Assembly: GCA_041743485.1 (NCBI GenBank)
Contig: JBGTMR010000203.1
Location: forward strand, 1-21,768
Direction: 5' to 3'
Length of the DNA stretch: 21,768 bases
Source: JANDLT01 sp041743485
GTDB lineage: Bacteria > Acidobacteriota > Blastocatellia > Pyrinomonadales > Pyrinomonadaceae
Position numbers and translations under genes: made by a program. Below, in pieces: positions 14,634-21,768 of the stretch. Under the pieces are notes generated by a model. That model did no database searches and was not told where the DNA came from. It was given only the letters and a program-made list of their open reading frames with translations. How positions within the stretch are numbered: the stretch's first letter is position 1; every line of letters starts with the position of its first letter.

Positions 14634-15971
14634 TTACCCTTCGAGAGCTTTGCGGGCAAGCGCAGCTTGAAGCGGGTCGAATTGCGGGTTGAGTTTTAAG
14701 GCGCGTTGAAGGTAGTCGCGGGATAGTCGCTCGTCGCCAGCGGCGCGGGCGATCATTCCGGCGTGATAAAGCAGGAGCGCGTCTTGTGTGCCAAGCCGAA
14801 GCGCGTCTTTGATATGCGATTGCGCTTCGGGGATGTTGCCCGCCTTGAGTGCCGCCCACGCCACAGCGTCCGCACCGTAGATGTCGCGTCGGGCTTCATA
14901 CTCGCGCTTTGCGTTGGCGTAAGCCGTTTCCGCGTGAGTGTCGTGGTTGGCGTAGAAGACGGCGAGTTGTCGGTTGTAAAGCGCGCCGTTCGCTTCGCTC
15001 AAACGCGCAATCTGCTCGACGAGTTGGTACTGCGCGTCGGCTTCTTTCTCACGTCCGGCAAGCCTGTACAAATCACCAAGTGTGGCGACGAATACCGGAT
15101 CGGGTACGCGATTCACAACCTGTTCATAAAGTTCGATTGCGCCTTTGATGTCACCGTCTGCGGCGCGGACGCGACCGAGACCGGCGACGGCGCGCAAGTA
15201 ATCGGGGAAGGTGGTGAGGGCGTCGCGGTAGTGACGTTCGGCTGATACATAGTCGCCCGTGGCAAACGCCGTCTCGCCGAGTTGCCAGCGATACCATGCG
15301 ACCGTTTCGCGCGGCGGGGCGGGCAGGTCGAGGGCGAGCGCGAGGGCGGTTGTGAGGTGACGCGCGGCGCGTTCGGCGTCGCCGCGCAGAAAGGCGAGGC
15401 GTGCCTGACGCGATTCGCTGGCATGGCTGATGCCGCCCGCTTTGCGTTCCATCCGGTTGAAGGCGGCGGCGGCTTCGGTGTAGTTACCGAGTTCAAGCAG
15501 TGCGTCGCCGAGCAGGGCATCTGGATAGCTCTTGCCCGGATCGAGTTCCGACAAACGCAGGGCATTATTGCGCGCGGAGGTGAAATCATGCGATGCAAAT
15601 TCGGCTTGCGTCAGCGCGGCGAGACCGCCGGTGTTGCGAGCTTCCGGCACCGAGTCGAGCGAAGCGCGGGCGGCGCGGGCGGCGAGCGCGATGTATTCGG
15701 TGTTGCCTGTTTCGCGTGCCTGCTGCAAGTAGGCTTCGGCAAGACGGTTGAGGGCGGAGAAGTCTTCAGGGTCACGCCTGACGCGATCTTCGAGCGTGCG
15801 AATCGCCGCGTTCATCCTGTTGTTATCGGCATCGAGCGGCGCGGCGGGAGGCAGAGCGGGCGCGACGGGGCGCGTCGCACTTGATGACGAATCGTAACCG
15901 CAAGCGCACCCCAAGAGACTGACGCCAAGCGTCATGATGATAAGAACGATTTTGAAATTACGTTGCTGCAT
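14634..15971 (-). CDS. Tetratricopeptide-repeat lipoprotein
   Basis: About 445 residues counted from the ATG at 15971 (an in-frame GTG lies two codons upstream). The N terminus is a lipoprotein signal (FKIVLIIMTLGVSLLGCACG) with lipobox LLGC, so it is probably anchored to a membrane outside the cytoplasm. The rest is alpha-solenoid: repeated TPR units with A-x(n)-G/A patterns such as DFSALNRLAEAYLQQARETG, YPDALLGDALLELGNYTEAA, FATGDYVSAERHYRDALTTF and LATLGDLYRLAGREKEADAQ-like blocks, spread over about 50-445. No enzymatic motif is seen; a scaffolding or interaction role for the DUF4331 proteins encoded on both sides is inference from gene order. The ribosome binding site is weak (AGGTG 3 nt before the ATG) and sits next to a strong hairpin. 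Confidence 0.88.
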   Translation of the reverse strand: MQQRNFKIVLIIMTLGVSLLGCACGYDSSSSATRPVAPALPPAAPLDADNNRMNAAIRTLEDRVRRDPEDFSALNRLAEAYLQQARETGNTEYIALAARAARASLDSVPEARNTGGLAALTQAEFASHDFTSARNNALRLSELDPGKSYPDALLGDALLELGNYTEAAAAFNRMERKAGGISHASESRQARLAFLRGDAERAARHLTTALALALDLPAPPRETVAWYRWQLGETAFATGDYVSAERHYRDALTTFPDYLRAVAGLGRVRAADGDIKGAIELYEQVVNRVPDPVFVATLGDLYRLAGREKEADAQYQLVEQIARLSEANGALYNRQLAVFYANHDTHAETAYANAKREYEARRDIYGADAVAWAALKAGNIPEAQSHIKDALRLGTQDALLLYHAGMIARAAGDERLSRDYLQRALKLNPQFDPLQAALARKALEG

Positions 15972-15982
15972 ATTCACCTGAC

Positions 15983-16030
15983 AGGCGGCGAGATGAAAAC
16001 CGGGACTATACGGTTTTCATCTCGCCGCCT
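15983..16030 (-). other. Perfect 20-bp intercistronic hairpin
   Basis: AGGCGGCGAGATGAAAACCG (15983-16002) and its exact complement (16011-16030) flank the 8-nt loop GGACTATA. It lies between the DUF4331 stop (16069) and the TPR start (15971); the stem ends 11 nt before that ATG. No T-run follows on the minus strand, so it is more likely a partial terminator, mRNA stabiliser or translational element than a full terminator. Confidence 0.85.
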
Positions 16031-16068
16031 TTATCCTCCATTTCGCTTTCCGCCTTGCATCACTATCC

Positions 16069-17298
16069 CTACTGTCGCGTGCGGTCGTCCGCGCCGCTTC
16101 CCGGCGGAAACGGTTGATGCGGTTTGGCGACGAACGGGAAAGCGTTGAGAAACGCGACTTCGTTGCCGTTGACTTTATCGCCCAGCGGTTTGCCGTTGTT
16201 GATAATCGTGAACGTCATATCAACTACGTCGTCTTGCAAACGACGCCCGCCCATCTTGCCGTAGCCGCCGTCTTTGTTATTTCCACCGCCCGCGCCTTTG
16301 TTCGGAACCGTCAGGTCAAGGCGCAGGATGTCGCCTTTCTCGACCGCCGCTTTCGCCAGCATCGCAATGTGCGTGTCGTCCGTACCCAATCCTTTTAACG
16401 ACTTCACGATGTCGGCTTGGAACTTACCCTTCGCGTCGTCTTCGGTCGAAGCGGCGTTGTACTCGTCCTTACGCGGTGGCGGAATCAGTCCGTTGTTGAC
16501 GAGCGGAACGCCGTCGCGGTCAACCGTTACCCAATCACCTTCACCTTCCACCACGCCGTTATCCCTGATGCGCTGTCTTTCACGGCGTTGCGTGACGGCG
16601 TTGATGCCGATGACGTTTCCGTCTTTGCCGCGCAGCATGTCCGCCGGAACACTGACGGCGGTGATAAGAGTGTTGAAGCCCGCGTAGGTATCGCGCCCGC
16701 CGCGTTCGCTTAGGAGCGACTTGTTGGGGCGACCGGGATTCATAATCGAAGAAGCAACAAGGCGGTTTGCCCCCGTGTCATCAAGAAAGAACGGATCATC
16801 GGCGACGCCCGCGTAAAAGGCGACGCCGGTTGCCGGATCGTTGGTGATGATGAACTCCGGTGCTTTGTACTCTTGGTTGGAAGGAGTCGTCGGGGCGGAG
16901 AACTTCTTACCGCCGGGTAACTCGATGGTCGCCGTCTGATTCAAGGTACGACCGAGACCTTTCGAGTAGATAACATCAACGTAGGTGTCGGGTTTCGCGT
17001 CGCCGGTGTTTTCGATTTCAAAGCGGTAACGAATGTTGTGGTCAAAAATCGCCATCCCGAAGTGTTCGCCGGAGACGACGAAGGCTTGCGTACTCATTAT
17101 CAAGACGACTTGCTTATTATCGTTCGGGTCAACGAACGCATACGTGTCGGCGAGGTCAGAGCCGCGATCCTGCGTGATGGTCGGCGAGTCTATGTGGTCG
17201 GAAGCGTTGGTTGCTTGCGGTGGCGTGAACTGTACGGCGAGAGCCGCTGATAGGACGACGGCGGCAAAGGCTGTGCGTCTCCTCGTTGATCGAATCAT
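16069..17298 (-). CDS. DUF4331 family exported protein (paralogue 1)
   Basis: A 409-residue secreted DUF4331 protein, first gene of its operon. The signal peptide (about 1-31, RRRTAFAAVVLSAALAVQFT) is followed by the signature SDHIDSPTITQDRGSDLADT with YAFVDPND. Shared blocks with paralogue 2 are YRFEIENTGDAKPDTYVDV, FYAGVADDPFFLDDTGANRL, DRDGVPLVNNGLIPPPRKDE and MGGRRLQDDVVDMTFTIINN; it lacks the Gln/Asn-rich insert. No catalytic motif is recognised. The GGAGGAG box is 7 nt before the ATG at 17298. A GGAATAAA promoter lies about 160 bp upstream, leaving a leader of about 150 nt. The two copies flanking a TPR lipoprotein suggest a surface or periplasmic complex; this is inference. Confidence 0.93.
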   Translation of the reverse strand: MIRSTRRRTAFAAVVLSAALAVQFTPPQATNASDHIDSPTITQDRGSDLADTYAFVDPNDNKQVVLIMSTQAFVVSGEHFGMAIFDHNIRYRFEIENTGDAKPDTYVDVIYSKGLGRTLNQTATIELPGGKKFSAPTTPSNQEYKAPEFIITNDPATGVAFYAGVADDPFFLDDTGANRLVASSIMNPGRPNKSLLSERGGRDTYAGFNTLITAVSVPADMLRGKDGNVIGINAVTQRRERQRIRDNGVVEGEGDWVTVDRDGVPLVNNGLIPPPRKDEYNAASTEDDAKGKFQADIVKSLKGLGTDDTHIAMLAKAAVEKGDILRLDLTVPNKGAGGGNNKDGGYGKMGGRRLQDDVVDMTFTIINNGKPLGDKVNGNEVAFLNAFPFVAKPHQPFPPGSGADDRTRQ

Positions 17299-17456
17299 GC
17301 TTTTTCTCCTCCTGAGTTGGTCATCGGTGATGCAAGTAAATCAGCCATGCGACACTCTGAAGTTGTGTCGAGATGGATGCTTCCGAACACCTTCCGGCGC
17401 GAGAATGGAACCAAATCGAGAAAGCGCGCAAAAGCAGCTGGCTATGACTTCGTTAC

Positions 17457-17488
17457 AGATATAGCCCCGCACCGACTGCATTTATTCC
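17457..17488 (-). promoter_or_regulatory. Candidate ECF-type promoter of DUF4331-TPR-DUF4331 operon
   Basis: Minus strand: GGAATAAA (17488-17481), 16 nt (ending GTGCGGGG), then CTATATCT (17464-17457). This matches the thioredoxin-like gene promoter in both boxes and spacing. Two 37-bp direct repeats lie 38 and 115 bp upstream of the first box. No other gene is present between 17299 and 17777. Confidence 0.68.
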
Positions 17489-17525
17489 AGAAGAAAAAGA
17501 AAACCGACCTATCTAACTTGGGAGT

Positions 17526-17639
17526 TATGTGAAGCCGCGTAGAATGCCGGATAGTACACAAGTGGCTTCGACAGCGACAATGGAAATCAGCGAGACCTCC
17601 AATATGTGAAGCCGCGTAGAATGCCGGATAGTACACAAG
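17526..17639. repeat. Two identical 37-bp direct repeats, 40 bp apart
   Basis: Copies at 17526-17562 and 17603-17639 start TATGTGAAGCCGCG and end GGATAGTACACAAG, with no mismatch that I can see. The 40-bp interval is unique. The repeat begins TGTG and ends CACA near its termini. Repeat and interval sizes resemble a one-spacer CRISPR, but there are only two copies and no cas gene. The position just upstream of a promoter also allows a paired regulatory site. Confidence 0.85.
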
Positions 17640-17717
17640 GGCAAAAAAGTAAAAAGGCAAAGAGCAATTAAGCGAAAGCCCCATCGCTTAATTGCTCTTT
17701 GCCTTTTTACTTTTGCC
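17640..17717. terminator. Strong hairpin downstream of C25 peptidase gene
   Basis: The left arm (17640-17675, ending AGAGCAATTAAGCGA) and right arm (17684-17717, starting TCGCTTAATTGCTCTTTGCC) pair over about 34 bp with a two-base bulge; the loop is 8 nt. On the minus strand the stem ends in a T-rich stretch (CCTTTTTACTTTTTTGCC), so it fits a terminator for the peptidase gene, whose stop is 61 bp away. It abuts the second 37-bp repeat. Small stems near 17736-17771 (GGTTAT/ATAACC and CCGGCGCATATGCACCGG) add further structure. Confidence 0.7.
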
Positions 17718-17777
17718 TTACTGCTTATAAGGGTCGGTTATTTTTATAACCAACCGGCGCATATGCACCGGTGTGGA

Positions 17778-20700
17778 TTATCTCAAACGCATCGTCGGGT
17801 CGCCGAAAAATATCCATGTACGGCGTACATCCGGGTCAATCGTCACGGCTTTCGCGGCTCTCACGGCGTCGCCGAGTCTCGGTGAAAGTTCAGTACCAAA
17901 GAGCAAGCGATACAATTCTTGGTTGATTTGGGCTTGCGGCTCAGGGTTTGTCAGTCCACTTGAAGCCCATGCCGCGACGATGCCGCCGTTCTCTGCTTTC
18001 ATCAGTGCTTCGGCTAAACTGTCTCGATGGATGTCATGAAACGCTCCGTTTAAGCAGGTCATCGCCACAAGGAACGGCAGGCGGTTGCCGTTTGAAAGAG
18101 TTTGCGCGTCCGTCGAGCTAATCAGACTCGAACCCGTCCAAACATCAATCGAACCGTGACCGAGATAATTGACAATCATCGGTCCGGCATTGAAGCCGTC
18201 GGCGATTTGTTGGCGTACTTGCTCGGTCGTATTGAGCGCGCGATTGACGTGTATGACGCTTGTACTCGCGGGTAACAGTGTACGCACCTGCGCGGTTGCC
18301 GCCTCGAAGTTGTATCCGTCCTCAAGGTCGGAGACGAGCATTGCACTATCGGATGTTTGACCGGGAACGAAGTTGGTAATTTTGGCGATGACGGTATCGG
18401 CTTGTGACGCCGTGCGTACCGCTAATCTTCCCGTCGCTAAATCACCGATGCCGTCCGCGTCGTAATCGGTGAAGGCATCATCCGAAGCCGTTTCAAGCGA
18501 CGACGTGTCAACGAATTTGGTCGGCAGGTAGTCGGCTTGTCCCTGTCCGAGATAGTTACGCGGGTCATACGTCGCGTCACCGACGAGCAAAACACTGTGG
18601 GGTGCTTGTTGCCATTGGCTTTGCGTATGGGCGAGAAACTCTTTGATTGACTCCGCGCTCTTTGTGCCGAAGCTGAACTCATCATAAACGTCTTCAATGT
18701 CAGCGACGACAACCTTCATGCCTTGCGTGCGCCGTTGTGCCGCGAGTGGTTCGACGCTCCGGCGGAAGTTACCGTGCGTGATAATAACGAAGTCGGCTTC
18801 TTGTGTCGCCGCCGACAATGTTGACGGCTGGTTGGCGACGATGGAACTCGTCGGTTGCGCTCTGTTATCGGCGATTGCCAGATAGATGCGCCCGCCGCGT
18901 GATGTTGGGTTGGCTGAAACCCTGACCGCGAAGCCGGAAGCATCCGGTTGGACGACGGCACGCACCTGTTCGACGGCACGCGCATCGGTGATGTCGAAGA
19001 CGCGCACTTGCGGATTGGTGAAGCCGTCAATAAGCGTCTCGCGTCCGTTCGGAAGGCTGAAAGTCAAAGCGTCGTTCTCGGCGTGAAAGCCGCGCGGGTA
19101 AGTCAGGCGCAGATAGTCAATCACGCTCAAGTCGCCTTCGCCGTCGAGTGCCGTCAGGGTCACGGTGTTGTCGCCTTCCGCGAGTGCCGCGCTTGGAATT
19201 GAGAAGCGCGTGACCGGACGCTCTTGATTTTGGAAACTGACTGTTCCGGCATCGAAGTTGTTAATCGAAACCTTGATTTGGTGTGTTTGAAGCGTTCCGC
19301 CTTGAAGCGCGACTTCGAGCGTCACGGGTTGAGCGTTGTTCGCCGCGAGTTGTTTGACGTTCAAAATTTGCGAAGTCGGGGCGGCACTAATCAGAGAACC
19401 GAAGAAATTATCCGCCTCGCCGTTAAGCAACGCCGCGAAACGAAGCACGCGGTCGCGCCGCTCAACCGTATAAAGAAAACTCGTCGCGTCGGCGGCAGTA
19501 CCGCGAACGAAAGCGCGACCGATGCGACCTTTGCTTTTCGTCGTGATGCGTCTGCCGGGTTGAGAACCGGCGACAAGATAATACGTGCGCGTGTCGGTTG
19601 AGCGCGTATCTATACCCGTGCCGTAAAACTCAATCGCATCATTCGCCGCGAGTCGCGTTCCCGACGCGCGCACCACCATCGGTTGCTCAATGCCGTCGCG
19701 GAAAAGTTGCAATAGCTCTGGATTAACATCGGGACTCAAACCCGCCGCGACCAGTTCCGGTTGTGTGACGCGATACCAACCCGCGCTCCGCACGCCCAAC
19801 TTAACCGCCGCCCCGCCCGCGATAGTTCGTTGACGGGCGACCGCGCTGGCATCACCAAGCACTCGCGCGGCTTCAAATTTCAACGCGGCGGGTCGCCCTG
19901 TCTGTGCCTGAACATCCATCGTCGCATTCAACCGACTCAACAACATCGCCTGTGCGCCCGCTCTGTTTTTCAAGCTTCCCTCTCCGCGCTCAGGCACGAA
20001 CGGACCATGAATCTTTCGCGTCCCGTCGAGGTCAATATCTTCAAGCCAGTATTGAACATAACCATCCGGCGGCGGAGCGGCGTCGAACCATGAATAAGAT
20101 TGCCCGGCGGTCAGTGCGACAGACGTGAGAAACGCCGAACCCGCGATGAGCGACGGATTGACGCGCGTGCGTGTACCGCCGTGTTCGCGGTAGAGGTTGA
20201 AGCCTAGGTTGTTGACTTCGTAGCCTGTGCGCCACGTTAATAAAGTTCCATTTCCAGAACTTGAAGCGTTGAAGTTGCCGAGTGAAACCACAGTTTGACC
20301 GGGACTTGTCGCGCCCGTTATTAGGATGTCATCCACACCAACGTACTCATCGCTACCAGCCGCATTAGTGGTTATGACTCGCACCTCAACTTGAGGCTGA
20401 TTGTTAACTTCGGCTGGTAATACGGCGTTAACCGGAGTCACCTGTGTCGCTAGATTTGGTCCCGTTGTCGCATCGGCGACATACCCTGCTGGAACGTTAG
20501 TGTAATTACCCGTAGAACCAACACGGTACTGCAATGCGAACTGCTGAACCACGTTGTCAGCCGAACCGTCGATGTCACGTAAGTTGTATCGAACCCTGAT
20601 GCCAAAGCGTCCGGTCGTGTTCAAAAAAATGTTGAGGTACGGGGCGTCGGCGGTGTCCGAACCGGCTAGGGCGACCGTCGGGTTAGCTATCTGAAATTCT

Positions 20701-21059
20701 GTGACGCCTCCCGTCGTGAAAGTGTTCGGGTTAGTTTGATTTGCATTTACATCGACAACAGTCGATGGCGCGATGACTGTTTGCGGATTCGTGCCATCTG
20801 CCGTAGTCAAGCCATCACCACGGTACCCGGTAATCCCCGGCACGCCCGACCAGTCGTCGTTTGTAGTGATTAGTCCATTGTTTGACCAGTCCTGCATGAA
20901 TCCGGTAGATGGTATTGTTTGGTATGTAGTATCCGCGTGTACGACAGGAGATAACTTCACGCAGAAAGGGACATTGCCTGTCATAAGCAACAGAACTATG
21001 AGAGATGTTGTTATAACTGAGAAAAGGCGACATCTCATTTTTGATTGTTCTACCCTCAT
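17778..21059 (-). CDS. Secreted C25 family (gingipain-like) cysteine peptidase
   Basis: A 1093-residue exported protease. The start at 21059 is chosen because GGAG lies 6 nt upstream and the sequence becomes a signal peptide (FSVITTSLIVLLLMTGNVPF); the frame is open to 21116 without a ribosome binding site. The first 250 residues after the signal form a beta-rich module (ending EYVGVDDILITGA), followed by a fibronectin-like unit (LLTWRTGYEVNNLGFNLYRE). A further beta-rich part precedes the C25 catalytic domain in roughly the last 320 residues. The catalytic pair is visible: H968 (VNYLGHGSIDVWTG) and C1002 (VAMTCLNGAFHD). The end (WIFFGDPTMRLR) closes the domain; there is no type IX secretion C-terminal signal or LPXTG, so export route and anchoring are unclear. 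It is 128 bp downstream of the S24/S26 peptidase gene, on the same strand. Confidence 0.93.
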   Translation of the reverse strand: MRVEQSKMRCRLFSVITTSLIVLLLMTGNVPFCVKLSPVVHADTTYQTIPSTGFMQDWSNNGLITTNDDWSGVPGITGYRGDGLTTADGTNPQTVIAPSTVVDVNANQTNPNTFTTGGVTEFQIANPTVALAGSDTADAPYLNIFLNTTGRFGIRVRYNLRDIDGSADNVVQQFALQYRVGSTGNYTNVPAGYVADATTGPNLATQVTPVNAVLPAEVNNQPQVEVRVITTNAAGSDEYVGVDDILITGATSPGQTVVSLGNFNASSSGNGTLLTWRTGYEVNNLGFNLYREHGGTRTRVNPSLIAGSAFLTSVALTAGQSYSWFDAAPPPDGYVQYWLEDIDLDGTRKIHGPFVPERGEGSLKNRAGAQAMLLSRLNATMDVQAQTGRPAALKFEAARVLGDASAVARQRTIAGGAAVKLGVRSAGWYRVTQPELVAAGLSPDVNPELLQLFRDGIEQPMVVRASGTRLAANDAIEFYGTGIDTRSTDTRTYYLVAGSQPGRRITTKSKGRIGRAFVRGTAADATSFLYTVERRDRVLRFAALLNGEADNFFGSLISAAPTSQILNVKQLAANNAQPVTLEVALQGGTLQTHQIKVSINNFDAGTVSFQNQERPVTRFSIPSAALAEGDNTVTLTALDGEGDLSVIDYLRLTYPRGFHAENDALTFSLPNGRETLIDGFTNPQVRVFDITDARAVEQVRAVVQPDASGFAVRVSANPTSRGGRIYLAIADNRAQPTSSIVANQPSTLSAATQEADFVIITHGNFRRSVEPLAAQRRTQGMKVVVADIEDVYDEFSFGTKSAESIKEFLAHTQSQWQQAPHSVLLVGDATYDPRNYLGQGQADYLPTKFVDTSSLETASDDAFTDYDADGIGDLATGRLAVRTASQADTVIAKITNFVPGQTSDSAMLVSDLEDGYNFEAATAQVRTLLPASTSVIHVNRALNTTEQVRQQIADGFNAGPMIVNYLGHGSIDVWTGSSLISSTDAQTLSNGNRLPFLVAMTCLNGAFHDIHRDSLAEALMKAENGGIVAAWASSGLTNPEPQAQINQELYRLLFGTELSPRLGDAVRAAKAVTIDPDVRRTWIFFGDPTMRLR

Positions 21060-21187
21060 AAAATTCTCCATGACTTTTGACTTATCTGTTTGCCGCACAA
21101 ACCTGCGGAAGAACAAAGCGTTGATGAATTTAAACAGGAAGACTCTTGTGAGAAACTGCTCTACCTGCGTTAAGTTGTTGCTTGTTG

Positions 21188-21616
21188 TTAGCGGTTGTGG
21201 GACAGCATCGTCTCCCTCATCACTCCACGCAGAATCTGATTAAATTTCAAGCGTAACTTTGTCACTCCATTAGATATATTAACTTCGCGCTTGTGCTGCC
21301 CTATGCCTATGTAAGTGACTTTTCCGAGAATTTGTTCAAAAGTAATAAGGGCATCGCACGTTACGGATGCGTCGCCGCGTAGTACAAAATTTCGTGCTGC
21401 CCCACCGCCCACATTGATGAGCAAGACACGGTGAGCGATGAAACCTTTTGCGGTGCGGTACAAGATGATGTCGCCGCGTCGCACATCTTCGGGGGCGATG
21501 GGTTCGACGGTGATTGCTTCGCCGTCCCGAATCGTCGGGTTCATACTCTGCCCGCTCGCGTGAAAGCGCACGCTATATCCTGAGCGCAAAAGTTCGGTGC
21601 CGAGTTCTTCGAGCAT
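21188..21616 (-). CDS. S24/S26 family peptidase (signal-peptidase-like)
   Basis: A 142-residue protein from the ATG at 21616 (AGGGTG 8 nt upstream). The nucleophile motif SGQSMNPTIRDGEAITVEP places the active serine at S24; the second box RRGDIILYRTAKGFIAHRVL and the third LRGDAS are typical of SipW-like or archaeal-type signal peptidases, in which a histidine (here H62) replaces the usual lysine. No membrane anchor is evident, unlike LepB, so cleavage of exported substrates is uncertain. Such stand-alone S24/S26 proteins occur near RiPP-type and secreted-protein loci in Acidobacteriota, but none of the partner genes is in view. A dispersed palindromic repeat begins 11 bp upstream of the start codon, so the promoter must lie in or beyond it. 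Confidence 0.85.
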   Translation of the reverse strand: MLEELGTELLRSGYSVRFHASGQSMNPTIRDGEAITVEPIAPEDVRRGDIILYRTAKGFIAHRVLLINVGGGAARNFVLRGDASVTCDALITFEQILGKVTYIGIGQHKREVNISNGVTKLRLKFNQILRGVMRETMLSHNR

Positions 21617-21626
21617 ATTGTGTTCA

Positions 21627-21768
21627 CCCTGATGTCTGGACACTTTCCGTCCCGACAGGGACGATTGATAATAGCCCAGCGATTTATCGCTGGGATTAGA
21701 TGTGAAACAGTTTCCAGTCCCGTCAGGGACGACTGAACACGGTCGTAAAGCGGAGTTCAGCCGTCCCT
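21627..21768. repeat. Dispersed palindromic repeat, copy 2, cut by window end
   Basis: Near-identical reverse complement of about 12690-12835 over some 140 bp: from CCCTGATGTCTGGAC through the CCAGCGATTTATCGCTGGG box and GTCCCGTCAGGGAC to the last base. I see only about three differences: two extra bases (AC after GGAC) and two substitutions. The other half of the palindrome presumably lies beyond the window. Confidence 0.88.

Noticed and set aside
15282..15884. 200-residue plus-strand ORF
   Set aside because: Antisense to the TPR lipoprotein gene; Gly/Arg-rich with no recognisable domain.
17526..17639. CRISPR array
   Set aside because: Only two repeats and one interval, no cas genes, no leader recognised and the repeat does not end in a typical GAAAC/GAAAG; reported as a direct repeat instead.

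Overview
The window (about 21.8 kb) reads as a chromosomal segment of a moderately GC-rich, Gram-negative-type bacterium. The combination of a gingipain-type C25 peptidase, paired DUF4331 proteins, a DUF4142 protein, an ECF sigma factor and many dispersed palindromic repeats suggests an Acidobacteriota (Blastocatellia-like) genome. That placement is inference from gene content; the window has no rRNA or other decisive marker. I found no tRNA, rRNA, prophage, transposase or cas gene.

Layout. 1-963 (+): 5'-truncated RNA 3'-phosphate cyclase (rtcA). 1147-1428 (-): small hypothetical protein. About 1459-2228: decayed DNA with a clear NodS-type methyltransferase pseudogene. 2222-2920 (-): ECF sigma factor with no adjacent anti-sigma gene. 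From the divergent promoter region near 9.5 kb, a long minus-strand series runs leftward: NifU-like pseudogene, RclC-like membrane protein, DUF4142 protein, DUF1360 membrane protein, membrane-anchored SDR oxidoreductase, PAS histidine kinase, NarL-type response regulator. To the right on the plus strand are an aquaporin-family channel, a membrane-anchored thioredoxin-like protein and a nitrilase. A gene-free stretch of about 735 bp with three successive inverted repeats separates these from a minus-strand cassette DUF4331 - TPR lipoprotein - DUF4331 (transcribed 17298 to 13158). The right end (minus) has an S24/S26-type peptidase followed by a 1093-residue secreted C25 peptidase.

Most interesting signal. 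GGAATAAA occurs four times, always between genes. In three cases TATA follows at exactly the same distance (GGAATAAA-N17-TATA): upstream of the DUF4331 operon, the thioredoxin-like gene, and the minus operon that begins with the NifU relic and the RclC homologue. A fourth, weaker copy faces the aquaporin gene and forms a back-to-back pair with the third. This looks like an ECF-sigma promoter family linking a redox or envelope-stress set of genes, and the ECF factor at 2222-2920 is a candidate reader.

The second theme is repeat content. Nested palindromes (up to about 490 bp) sit at stop codons, between the histidine kinase and its response regulator, and 11 bp before the start of the S24/S26 peptidase. 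Two copies of one element, in opposite orientation, are nearly identical over about 140 bp.
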